From Lingula anatina (taxonomy: Eukaryota > Brachiopoda > Lingulata > Lingulida > Lingulidae): DNA of 64,000 nt. The notes under the pieces were generated by a model that saw only the letters and a program-made list of their open reading frames with translations, had not been told where the DNA came from and ran no database searches. Below are positions 42,101 through 52,970 of this stretch, in pieces. Location: the NCBI RefSeq assembly GCF_001039355.2, contig NW_019775688.1, positions 772 through 64,771 of the forward strand, read 5' to 3'. The number at the start of each line of letters is the position of its first letter. The first letter of the stretch is position 1. Both the position numbers and the translations under genes were made by a program.

Positions 42101-45100
42101 GGTTTTATTGTCCTTTACGGAATGTTATGCATGCAAACCGCGTTCAGTATTTAATTTGCCCTAAACATTTTTATCGCAATTGTGTAAATGCATTGTAGCA
42201 TGCATTATAAAGCACTTAAAAATAGATTATTTTTAATGCTGATTATATGTTGTTTACGGAAAATATTTTTTTAAATCGGAGCAAGATTTTTCTGTATCGA
42301 TTTCTTTTGTTGCTATAGAAACGAGAAACAAGATCAATTGAAGTGAAAAAAGTTTGCATGGCTGAAGTTCAGGTTTTGGCAAGAGAACATAAGTGTTACC
42401 AACTGTGGTGGGACGCAAACAGAAATAAAAGTAAAGAGAAGTGAGAAGTTTTGCTAGCACATTGATCTTGCAGAAGACGTGTGTGCCTTCAGGGCTGGGG
42501 CTATTATTGTAAGATGTAATCGCAGCGAAGAGACATGAAAGTAGCAAGAAGCCTCGTCGGCCCAATGCCGTGGGGCGCGAAACTAGAGAACCTTGATGCG
42601 GAGCCCTCTAAATACAGCTGTGCAGGTGCGGCGAGCTAATGCAGGAACGCTACCACTTGGGGACAACAGTATTATATATGCAGCGATATTGTAACCAATA
42701 TGATATGTTATGATGTATACCCTAACCAGTAAAGCCCTGATCCCAAATAAATTGCGTGTTTGTAGGTGTGTAATCAAAGCTTTTTCTCTTGCAAGGTGAA
42801 TCGACCGTGTTTTTCTACCGCAGCATTTAAGTGGAAACATGAAGTTAATCACACATTAAGAATACCACTGAGGACGCTAAAATACGCAAAGGTCAACCAC
42901 GGCAAAACATTGTGAGAATAGCGCTGAATCTAGCAATTAATCGTCATCAAATTTTCATTTGAAGTATTTTTTCGCCTGGGTGAGTGCGCCTTCGATTTTT
43001 CATCGGCATCTCCAATCGGTAAATATATTTACAGATTTTGTTACAAGTGTTGATACATAATTGATGGGGGGACCAGAAGAGCCAACCTCAACCTATCATT
43101 GATGTTATCGAAAACTAATAGCTGTCGGAACGATGCATTCTACCTCAAAGAAAATACACGCGCTTCTTCGATTAGCGCATTTGAAGAGGGACGGGAAATT
43201 TAATAAAAACTAATTAATTGCATTTTAATGAACTTCGTCAAATAAAGTGCGAGCTTAATGAACTCTTGCAACGTAAATAAAGAGATATGATTTTCTAATT
43301 CGTGCAGAAAATAATCGACTTCATAATAAGACAAATCGAAAGCAATTTCTTCTGAATGACTTTAAGTACAGCATTGTTGTATTCTAATAGGCGCGGTTAC
43401 GGAGGACTACCGATAAACATGGGGGGAAACAAAATTTGAAAAAAAAATACACATCCTGTTTATTCTTTGGTTTATTGAACCAACATATTATTGTTTATCC
43501 TACAAATGAGACAAAGTCTCTCGAGACGATGCTAACGAGTGGCGAAATAAATAAAAACAACGTCTAGGACATAGCAATGTTATGTCTTCTTTGCAAGCCT
43601 TTCAAGTAGAATCTTTTGTCGTGTAGCTTTGAACGAATTTTGAAGTAAAGATAATTCTGATGAAAAATGTTTTCTTCCAGGTATGGTTTCAGAACCGTCG
43701 TTCTAAAGAGCGCCGCATGAAACAACTTAGTGCACTTGGGGCCAGACGACATTTCTTCCGGAGTCCGAGAAGGATGCGCGCGCTCAGGTCGGGGATGTCC
43801 CCGGAACTAGACGACAGTCCGGAAATGATGGGAAATCCAGGGTTCGGGTATTTCACTGGTGAGTACATTTCTCTCTTTTTTCAAATCGACATAGACGAGC
43901 GAAATTTTGGTGCATAAATTCATAACTGAACCAATTCAAGCTAAATTTAGACGTCTTATCCAAAAATAAGAGGTAAGACTCATGATCATTGAAGGGTTGT
44001 TGCCTTTCCCATGAAATGTGGGCCATACTGGCGGTAATAAGATATATTTACCATACTTCCTCATAGCCTCAGACGCCTTCACTCTTAGAAATCAAACAAA
44101 GCTACCAGCAAACATTCGACAGCAAGCCGGTCGTACATTTAAATTCCTAATAATGTAACATAATTAACAATTAACCATCATATTTAAAAATTCTTCACCT
44201 ATTTGCAAGAACAGCTGTATCTTGTTTCAATTATTCTGTAAGAAAATTGAATTCATGGAACCTTGTTCCGCCTCAATAAGTTTGGCACCGTATGCGGGTG
44301 AGTTACCATGCGGGTAGACTATTGAGCTCGTTCAAACTGCTCAACAGATGCCTTAATCTAAACTCTTTACTACGGGACAGGTCTCGTGTTTTCTATTTAG
44401 TCTTTTTAATTCCGATTGCCTGGGATGAGGGCCATTGTTTGTTCGGAAATTGGGCTTGGTTGAATTTTATTTTAAAAACCATGTGCTTTTGAATGCAATT
44501 TTTTCAGTTATTGTTTGAGGTCTGTTGCCAATCTGCTTCTTTGGTGTATTAACTTGCAGCACTCACTATGCTGAATTTTTTATGCTTAATCACATATTTA
44601 CCAAACACACGACTCGTTTCATTTATCCTTAAATTATGGACGCTGAAAAGTCCTCTTTTGCAAAAATCGTTCACAACGCCTCGGTTCTTACTCCCGATAT
44701 AGAACAGAAGAGCACATACAATCCGTTTGCGTGGAATTATATAACACTATACTGGAACAATCAAAATAATGGGAGACAAAGGCACTGCAAAGGGTTTCTC
44801 AACGTTACGAAATTGAGTGTAAAAGTTCTCTTTGAAGTCAACTGGTTCGTGTATTCGCTACCAGGACTCGGTCGCGTATGTAGTTTCAAGTTGTAGCCGT
44901 TGCGTCAGGTTGCAGTGGCATACCGTAGCTTCTTTTTGTTGCAGTCACGAACTTCCAAATGAAGCATACCGGCGCCATTCCAAAAATTGATATTTTTGGT
45001 CGACATTTTTTTATGCGGCACTATTCATGTTTATTTGTTTGTTTCTCTGTTTGTGAGGGTGGGCGTGTTGGCACGCTTGAAAATTTCAAAAAATCTCGTT

Positions 45101-46303
45101 ATGCAAAATTCACCAATTTGATGATTACATTGCAGTGCTTCATGCAGTCCATGTTCCGTCTTTCTACTTATCTATGATTGGGGCTATGCGCGTGTAGTTT
45201 TTATCTTTTTTATTTTATAAACCCACTTCCTCCACTTTCGCGATTGGTGTGCCCATGGCGCTAGGTGAACCCCCCTCCAGGTGGGACAGGTGCACGCCAA
45301 GCATAGCTTACCTTCCCTGCATACAGCCACGACTCACAGCCAGATCACATTACTCACTTCAAATATTCCGCAAACGGAAGATGCTCTTAGTTAATCTACT
45401 ACGAAATGTCCATCTTGCGTCAGAAGCGCATGCCTGAGAAGTGGTATCCGTCGCAAATTTGTTACTTTACTTCTGATTTTTACAAGGCAGCCATTTTTTC
45501 TTTCGTGTGAAGGATAATATATCGAATCCAAAAGCACTTTGATTTGACGCGTTTTTTTCTGCGTCCTTACACAAATAATCAAGACATATTCACATTAAAC
45601 TTTGATTTACCAAAATGTACCTTCCCTGCAGCATTTTGAAATTTTAAAGAAAAGCATTTCAACTAGTTAAGATAACATATGCCTTTACGACTCGGGGCGT
45701 GTTTTTTCCCCTCAAAACCAGTGTCTGTGCAACGTGGCCAGACTCAACAACACCACAGGAAGCACGGCCAAGTCTGTAATCAAACAACAGACGGCGCACG
45801 CTGAACACATCATTATTTCATTTACACGTCCAAATTATGCAATTATACCATGATTAATTTCAAATTAAGGCCCAATAACATCACCCTGGTAACCAGATGA
45901 GTGACAATTTGAAATCATTATTGATAAAATGAAATTGCTCAGAACAAATGAGGTCCAATTACGCTTCTAGCCACTGCTTCCAGACGGTATTAAAACATGC
46001 AAATATAGTTAGAGGACTCCAATGTTATTTTATTTTTTCTTTCCACATTTATATCTATTTTCATAAATTTCTATTTTCATTCATGTATTCAACTGATTTT
46101 TACAGTTGATAACTATAAAGGTATTTATAGTTTTTTTCTATTTGTATTTCAGACGAAGGTTTTTACCCAGGGTATAATTACAATGAATTCTTCCCTGGAC
46201 AACAGGGCCAAGCTGAGCCGGGAAGCATGAATTTTATGCCACCTGGAGGAAACATGGAACAAATGCATGGTAAGAAAACGAACTTATTTATAGCGAATCG
46301 ATT

Positions 46304-46371
<68 letters not shown>

Positions 46372-46598
46372 GGGGGGGGGGGATTTATCATTTCATTTGG
46401 ATTGTGGTGTTCCTTTTACTTATCTATACGCATGGATTATTGGACATCGTCTAGATAAAGAATTTTGTTTTCTGTCAAAGAGATATGATATAAATAGCAA
46501 TAATAAATATCATATATATAATGATCAAATAATATGTAAAGCGCCAGTTTGAAATATGTCTTTATTTATCACAAATTTCTCTTCATAAACAGTTATAA

Positions 46599-46639
<41 letters not shown>

Positions 46640-48075
46640 GATCGCGAATTTAGCCACATAAGACGTCACTAGTTGTTAGAAGGTAGGGTTCTCTTGTCCG
46701 TGACGACCTCCTCGTGAGGTTTCTCCGTGTCTCAGGTTCAAACGTTACCTGGATGCACGATGTCTTTTTGGGTAATATTTTAGATACATCACGAAATTAC
46801 GGAAAAGGGCAGAGAAATATCTGAGCTCGAGCCTAAGCTGTGATCAGTGGTATTGAAAATTAAAACACGCTGCAGTCAATTAGGTAGCGTTTGATCAATA
46901 GGCTCCGGTTTGCGGCCGGTGGGAGGGGATCTGCCGCGTGCAACTCCATTCCCCGAACAAGCGTATCTGACAGTGAAGCCTGGACCCTTTATATATTATT
47001 GATTTTGAAAAAATGTTTCGGCTTTTAGGAAATGTTTAAATGTTACAAAAAGCCGTGTTGCTGAAAGAAATGCATTGATCTTGCAGGGCAAAAACTTACG
47101 TTCCAAATTTAGCTTACTTGGTATTGCTACTGATTACATACTGAAGATCCTATGCGCGTCAAGTGATAAAAAACAAAGCAAAAAGTAACTATTTACTTAG
47201 CTCGGGGTGACGGGTCACGGGTGTCGATAAGCCATCCCGGTGGCTACAACTGTCTGTGCCAATCACAGCGCCATTTTCTGCTGAGCAAGAATGCGCTACC
47301 CCTGCCAGCTGAGCCAAGGAGCTGAGGCCGCGACATGCGAGTCGCCCAGCCCTTGCGCCTTCTGATCTCGGCTCAAGATAGAATTAAGCACAGCACTTCA
47401 AAGCTCGCTGTGCATAACTGGAGGTTCCACAAACACAAACCCCAGACCTTGCTTCTACCTCTCCCCTCTCCCGCCTTCCACTATCATAAAACAAGCCACA
47501 TTCAATTAATACTTGAGAAGGTGTTAGTTTGCAACCAACTTGAAATCTACATTCCCATCTTAGCGCTCGCCAAGTCTGCCGATCTATCAAACATCGGCTA
47601 ACTTTGTTTAGACCCGCACCTGGTTGACTTTTGGTCTTTCGAATATTGTTGGGGGGGGGGGGGTCAAATTTGACTTAAAAATTCTGGCATTGTGAATGTT
47701 TCGAAATAGGTAGAATAAAAGGCTAAAAATAACATATGAAATAAGACATATAACCAGTGATATGCTCTTGATTGGATCAGTGAACATACAAAACAAATTA
47801 AACCGCTTTATTTTCAAAAGTAGTCTGTAAACGTTTTTCATTATTTGACATTTTCTGTATTATTAAAGTGATGTTTTACTACTATTACTGTTGCAGGTGG
47901 AATGGGACAAGAAGGTCACTACATGCAGCCAGGAGACATGATGAACCCGAATTCCAGTCCAGAGCCCATGATGACGCATCCAGATTTCGGTCCCGGGGGT
48001 CCACCCAGGGGACTAGCGCCAAACGGATTCGGTGCTGGGATGCAACACCCGGCAGAGATGGGGGAAGCATGGTGA
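28904..48075 (+). CDS. Lhx1/5: LIM-homeobox transcription factor Lhx1/5 (Lim1), complete, 6 exons
   Basis: Nuclear LIM-homeodomain factor of the Lhx1/Lhx5 class, which in animals patterns anterior neural tissue and interneurons and works with LDB cofactors (family knowledge). Exons, GT-AG and phase-consistent: 28904-29073, 31214-31416, 37161-37582, 43681-43858, 46153-46269, 47897-48075; 422 residues. LIM1 ligands are C4, C7, H25, C28, C31, C34, C51 and D54. LIM2 ligands are C63, C66, H85, C88, C91, C94, C114 and D117. All are present. An acidic Ser/Asn-rich linker follows. The homeodomain is residues 220-279, with Q50 and N51 in WFQNRR, split by intron 3 between HD positions 46 and 47. After it come [17 protein letters not shown] and a Gly/Pro/Met-rich tail ending HPAEMGEAW, matching the conserved Lhx1/5 tip. 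The start is the only ATG in frame before LIM1 and gives the family's MVxCAGC beginning. One gene for both vertebrate paralogues is expected in an invertebrate. CpG is not depleted. Confidence 0.97.
29074..31213 (+). other. Lhx1/5 intron 1 (between LIM1 and LIM2)
   Basis: 2.1 kb with no exon. It contains AATACACA at 29413-29420, matching the FoxH1 consensus, and a GTCT Smad box 50 bases upstream at 29359. In vertebrate Lhx1 the first intron carries FoxH1-dependent activin/Nodal response sites. Such an 8-mer is expected a few times by chance in 64 kb, so this is only suggestive. Confidence 0.4.
32377..32444. repeat. 28-bp tandem repeat, 2.4 copies
   Basis: Copies at 32377-32404 and 32405-32432 differ at one base, followed by a 12-base partial copy (one mismatch) to 32444. 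Each full unit contains CAAATCCCATTTG, an inverted repeat of CAAAT around CCC. It lies in Lhx1/5 intron 2. Confidence 0.9.
33078..33154. repeat. GA microsatellite and purine tract
   Basis: (GA)n from 33078 to 33107, followed by degenerate GAAA/GAGTAAA purine-rich sequence to about 33154. It lies in Lhx1/5 intron 2. Confidence 0.95.
36967..37036. repeat. 35-bp tandem duplication upstream of exon 3
   Basis: Two adjacent copies, 36967-37001 and 37002-37036, each starting TCTTTGGTA and containing AATATTACGACA and CTAAAATTTG, about 94% identical. The second ends 124 bases before the homeodomain exon. Confidence 0.9.
37830..38660. promoter_or_regulatory. Intronic enhancer-like block with octamer-TAAT site
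   Basis: About 800 bp of compositionally complex, CpG-replete sequence at the start of intron 3. It includes ATTTGCATTAAT at 38312-38323, a perfect POU octamer overlapping a GCATTAAT class III POU-type site. Further TAATCA/ATTAATC cores (near 38520) follow. It carries a 108-codon plus-strand frame (37833-38159) with no known homologue. Confidence 0.3.
40471..40512. repeat. CT microsatellite
   Basis: Imperfect (CT)n pyrimidine tract, purest at 40497-40512. It lies in Lhx1/5 intron 3. Confidence 0.95.
45690..46015. promoter_or_regulatory. Intron 4 enhancer-like block with octamer and TAAT sites
   Basis: GC-richer 3' part of intron 4 (43859-46152). Visible motifs are ATGCAAAT at 45997-46004 (POU octamer), GATTAATTTC near 45852, AATTACGC near 45958, and the inverted Smad-type pair GTCTGT at 45772-45777 with ACAGAC at 45787-45792. 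The rest of the intron shows nothing I can name. Function is inferred from motifs only. Confidence 0.25.
46308..46382. repeat. Composite microsatellite: (CT)n, T30, G12
   Basis: A 75-bp run made of about 16 CT units (46308-46340), 30 T (46341-46370) and 12 G (46371-46382). It starts 38 bases after the 5' splice site of Lhx1/5 exon 5. Homopolymers this long may be misassembled or length-variable. Confidence 0.95.
46601..46634. repeat. GT microsatellite (17 units)
   Basis: Perfect (GT)17 in Lhx1/5 intron 5. Confidence 0.97.
46880..47340. promoter_or_regulatory. Intron 5 enhancer-like blocks
   Basis: Two GC-richer, CpG-replete stretches (about 46880-46985 and 47200-47340) separated by AT-rich DNA within intron 5 (46270-47896). 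Motifs include TTTGATCAAT and CTGACAG. No exon fits. Composition-based call. Confidence 0.2.
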
Positions 48076-49773
48076 TACCACCGTTATGTCGCTTAGCGTC
48101 ACACCCAACGCATTGTCATCCCCTTCACACCCTGCAGAGTTGGGACAGAGGGATGTAGATTCTGGGGGGAAATGATCGCTAGAAGCAAAGGAACTGGAGG
48201 AAATCTCCGGAATCTTAGGTGAAAGGACATTCAGTGAATGAAAGAAACTCTTGCCAATGTTTTTTATTTAATACACTCATTAATTGAAAAGGACTTATTG
48301 GAAAAAAGGAATCTCTGTTGTTGGTTTGTTTTCTTTCAACAGTCTGTGTTCCGATTGGACTGTCGATGGTTCAGTGGGTTTTCCAAGGTAAAAGATGGGG
48401 ACCCAACCAATGCCAATTACACGCACATTCTTAAAGCATATGTCAGACCTCCGCGAGACAGTGGCTTACAATATACCTACTTTAATGTGATACGACGTGA
48501 ATTTTCCTGTTCAGCCGTGCTCATTCGGCAGGCTGGACTGTGCAGCATTTCAATAGTAGAATCTCATTTCTCCGTGATATAGTCATCAGTTCTAAGGCCT
48601 CATTTGGAGAGCGCACGGAGGTAGACATTTTCTTTATCCTGGCTGTCAGACGGGCATCACTGTCACGTTAGACCTTCCAGATATTGCAGAAGTATGAAAG
48701 TAGTTATCATTGCATTCATAACGCTACGATTTTGAAACACAAAACCGTCTTCACTTTCAAATAGCACGAGGCGCTCCCGTTCAGCGCTGTGATGTTTTTA
48801 AGTCAGAGGTCCCGGAAACCACGTTTTCATTAATATTGGAATTTTTTGTCAGAGGCACAAAATGTTTTTGTGCAGGTAAGAGGGTTGTAGTAGATATCAG
48901 CAAGTAGCCCCTACTGTCATCTAAAAGACTGGTGAGAGAATGGGGAGAATTTATCTGTCAAAAATAATTTTTTATAGTTTCTTCGTTAATTTAAGAATGA
49001 ATGGCAGTAATGTGTGTGTGTACGATATATTTTCCCTTGGAGTAATATGGGGGATAGCAGCAACCCTCGCACGTTATTCCTTTCTTCCTCTTAGGGAAGC
49101 AAGAGCACAATTTTAAGATGAAATATAATTATCAAATGTGTGATTTATTTTTCAATTATTATATTTTGAAGGTGCTATTCCAAGACAACTGCAAACGGCT
49201 TTTACTTTCATATGCAATTCGACTTTGTAAGTGATCTTTTCCTAGAATAGATTGAATGTCTAAACTATTTCTGCAATATGTCCAGAAGATCTAAGTCACC
49301 TAATGAATTTGCTGACGATTTTTGTTGTAGACATTAGTTGTTAAATCGTGTTATATTTTTTGGTTGACATTGTTGTGATGTGGTTATTCCCTGGCAGTAC
49401 AATGTACCTGTGTTACATATCGTTTAAATGGTATAGAATCTAACGTGTATGTTAACCATTCTCTCAACTAATAAGTTTAGGCAGGTCAGTAGCTTTTTTT
49501 GCTTCATTAAAGGTATCAATTCGAGATAACTTATATAGAAAGTGATCGAAGAAACACGTTCTGTTTCTTTTCTATGATGGTTTTCTAACCCATGCACCTT
49601 GTATAGATCTCACCATCTTCTTCCTCTTGTTTGTAATTCGTGTCCATGACAGTCAGTGTTGTAAAAATAGCTCTTACTAGGTCTATACAATCAGTAGTGG
49701 ATAGTAATACCGACAAGTCCACCTGTGACTCCAAGTGTTAATAATGTTTAAAAAATTCAACAAAAAATTACAA

Positions 49774-49779
49774 AATAAA
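49774..49779 (+). terminator. Candidate Lhx1/5 polyadenylation signal
   Basis: An AATAAA 1.7 kb after the stop codon, the first canonical hexamer I found downstream. Variant hexamers closer in could be used instead, so the 3' UTR length is uncertain. Confidence 0.25.
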
Positions 49780-51029
49780 TTAAATCAACTATAGAACAAT
49801 TTGGCTTATTTGTTTTTAATCAAGATATAAGGTATGTTTTTGAGGATGAGGAATAGTTTATTTATCATGAATTTTAGTTATGAGTATCTTATTGAAAAGA
49901 TGTGGTATATATTGGCTCAAAATATTTTATTAATATCACGAATTTATGGAAAAAACGCAACTCTCTCGAAAATATTTAAGTCGCATATAATCTTAATATA
50001 AAAATGTGAAAAACAGCGATTCAGATTTTATCAGCAGGTCAGGATTGTGATGTTCGAATATTTGAACCCAAATCTAATCCGAGTGCGGGTTTCTAAAAAA
50101 CAATAAATCATTCTTATCTCTTTGAAAAGATAATATATCATTCCCTGACATGACCGAAAATAGTGGTTTACTTTTCAAAATACTAAACTTGGCAACAAAA
50201 TATAAACACGAATGCCCTAATGAAGACCTCCTCAGAGTTAATTTTGAAGAAACGTGCGTATAGGAATTATTTCATGATTATTTGGCGCGTTTTCGCTGTA
50301 TCAATATAAATGATAACGTGATGGTTAATTAATCTGACAAAAAACATATCTATATTCTGTTCGACACATAGGAAACACGCAGAAGCGTAATGTTCAAAAC
50401 GTGTTACAAAAGTGATGCTTATAATATATTCTGCATAGAGAACAGAGTCGTGTAAAGCTGTCGTTTCCGCATGCTAAAATACAAGTAGAATCAGCTGAAA
50501 TATTAAAGTTTCTCCCGCATTCGAGTGAAGATTATGCTATTGTAGATAACGAAATCCTATGCAAAAATCATAACCGTTGAATTCTCTTGTACGACTAACA
50601 TTCAAAATATTTATGAAATAATGTAATTTGATTTTTCCTTATAATAATTGGTTTCATGATGTTCGCATGAAAATAATTTTCATATTTTCTATTTATATAT
50701 TGAAGAAAAATTTATAAACTATATGATTTGGAATTTCGTTTTTCTCTTTGTTGTTGTTGTTATAAGGACACAAAATCCATGACATAAAAAATAAAATTTC
50801 AAGAATCTCTACAATTCTGCGCACACAAATTTGACATCAGAATTAACAGCATATTAGAGCAATAAATAGACTTTAATGGTAATCTGTATTTGTGCAGTAA
50901 AGCCAAATCCTTACAGTAAAAAGCAAATAATTAATTATCCATATCTACTACTTCATATCTGCTGATGCACATGTAATCGGGATGACACATCAGTTTGCTG
51001 GTGTTGTTCATATGTGTGTTCTTGACGGC

Positions 51030-51390
51030 TTGTAATAATTAATTAAAGTGGCCTCCAGAACGTCTGTGAAAAGCAGAGTTCATAGCAAATGTTTATACTC
51101 TTTCATTGACTACCGAATGGTGATTTGAAAGTTAATTTGAAGTTAAAAATTCACACTTGACGGCCTCACTGTTCGTCTGTGAAATTGTCTTGCGGGTATT
51201 TGACCAATTGCCCTGACAAACTGTTCTGCTGAAAAGATCACAACGCCACCGCGTTTTATTTCTTCTCTGCCATACCTCGGCGTTCGTGACTCACATAGGA
51301 CCTGCAAACATTTTCTCCTCCGCTGCTTCTCTTGTCAAAGCTAAATCCCCTTGACTTTTCGCTGGCTAAAAATCAAAGGAAAAAGGCCTC
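51030..51390. promoter_or_regulatory. Downstream enhancer-like block with TCF-like sites
   Basis: Begins with a homeodomain cluster (AATAATTAATTAAAG at 51034-51048). It contains CTTGTCAAAG (about 51331) and AAAATCAAAGG (51368-51378), which resemble TCF/LEF sites, within a CpG-replete segment about 3 kb downstream of the Lhx1/5 stop. Confidence 0.25.
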
Positions 51391-52629
51391 TGATGTATTA
51401 TACATAGTATCATGAATTTCTAACGTGGAACATGTGTAAAGTCTGTTAAAATCACTGCAGGTGTCGCAAATGTGGTGGAACAAGAAAAACAACAGCACAG
51501 CGCTATCTTTCATCTCTTTAGCACAACGACAAATGCTTGCTACTAACTTTTCGTAATAAGGCTGTGCATGGCGACGGTAGCACAGAAATTATCCAAAAAT
51601 TGCCCATAATAATGAAACAAAAGTCAACACCGGAAAAAGAAAATAAAAAACAAAAGCATCCTGTTTTCCTAAAAAAATGAATAGCGAGATGGTACATTTC
51701 TTTCTTAGTTGTTATTATTTCCCGACTGTTTGCCTTACTTTTTTCCTTGAACATGTGCGCATCTGTAAAATAGATTGGTGATCAGTACTGCTGCAGCCCA
51801 CTTAGAAGTTAATATCTAAGGTTTCCAACTGTCAAGCCACTTATTCCGGCAATGCTAAGCAGATTTTTGCAGTCAAAATCTAATTATAAAAATGAAAAAT
51901 TAAAACAACTGACAAAGTTCATTTGGTAAAATTCACCCTTGTCCTTTGAAATGTCTCTCTGAACTGATCTGAATTAGGAATGGTCTTTTTTACAGCTCCT
52001 TCGTCAGGGAATGGCGTCATTGGTTTGGCAGGGTTTGGGATGGATGCTCTGATGGTGACTGGTTCTACTCTATAAATCTGTGATAAATCTGTAAAAACCT
52101 ATTGATTGTGTGGGCAAGCCTGGAGTTTAGTTCCATCCGGTAGTTAGAAATCGATATCCGAGACCTTCGTCATATAAACTGGGTTGCAAAGTGTGTCATA
52201 TTTTTAAAATGCGTAGTTTTATATTGTACCAGGTCCAGCCGAAGAAGACTAACCATTCGTATTTTACGACAATTTCTTTTATTTTCACAAATCTTTAACA
52301 ACATTACTAAAAATATATGGTATGTTTTTTCAATTTAAATCAATCGTAGAACCAAAATGCAAATCTCGAAAAATGCGATTTGTATTTTTCTAGGATATAC
52401 ACTGTACGTTTATTGTCCAATTAAAAATCTGTGATAAAATTGAAAGAACTCGAACTAAAGCACACAATTAAGCATTTATTTTTCAAATGAATAATTCAGC
52501 TGCCACCTAGTGCTGGTAAACATATGTATTAGACAAAGAAAGGTCTTTGACATTTTCGGATTAATTGTATGAATTATTCTTATTTGACTGCATTATTACA
52601 TTGGTTTTGAAACATTGTCTCCTGTCGAT

Positions 52630-52970
52630 TACAACTTGGACCTCGCATGACACGATGTCTCCACGTTTCAACGTTCCAAGAAAGTAGAGAAATCAATGGC
52701 GCATTAATGACCATTTATCATCATCTCGGCTGCTAATGTGCTAGAAATTGGATGGACATTAGGGTTACATCACACCGCTATTCAGACGCCGTTGCTCAAA
52801 AATGCTGCCATTAGCATCCTATGTCCGTTCGTGGTAGGTTGCATTAGGGGCAGGCGGGGCGGTGGACTTCCTCGCGTGCTACCGGCGGCTTGGATAGCCC
52901 AGTAAACCTGTTGCAAACCGTCAAGCCTTTCGCCACCTTGCCAGATGTCTGTATTTTGAGACCCTCAATG
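52630..52970. promoter_or_regulatory. Downstream GC-rich enhancer-like block
   Basis: The most GC- and CpG-rich segment of the 3' flank. It has several ATTA/TAAT cores (GCATTAATGACC near 52700, GCTGCTAATGTG near 52731, GCCATTAGCATC near 52808) and a GGCGGGGCGG stretch near 52855. No coding frame of note. Confidence 0.25.

Larger units (their letters stand above)
37583..43680 (+). other. Lhx1/5 intron 3, splits the homeodomain
   Basis: 6.1 kb, the longest intron, between homeodomain positions 46 and 47, a position shared with vertebrate Lhx1/Lhx5. Its 5' kilobase is GC- and CpG-richer than the rest and enhancer-like. The remainder is AT-rich with a CT microsatellite at 40471-40512. Open frames on both strands (for example 42254-42565 minus) match no known protein. 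Confidence 0.6.

Noticed and set aside
42254-42565. Minus-strand 103-codon frame with a signal-peptide-like N-terminus in intron 3
   Set aside because: A hydrophobic start is easily produced by T/A-rich DNA. No family is recognised, and there are no supporting exons or promoter.
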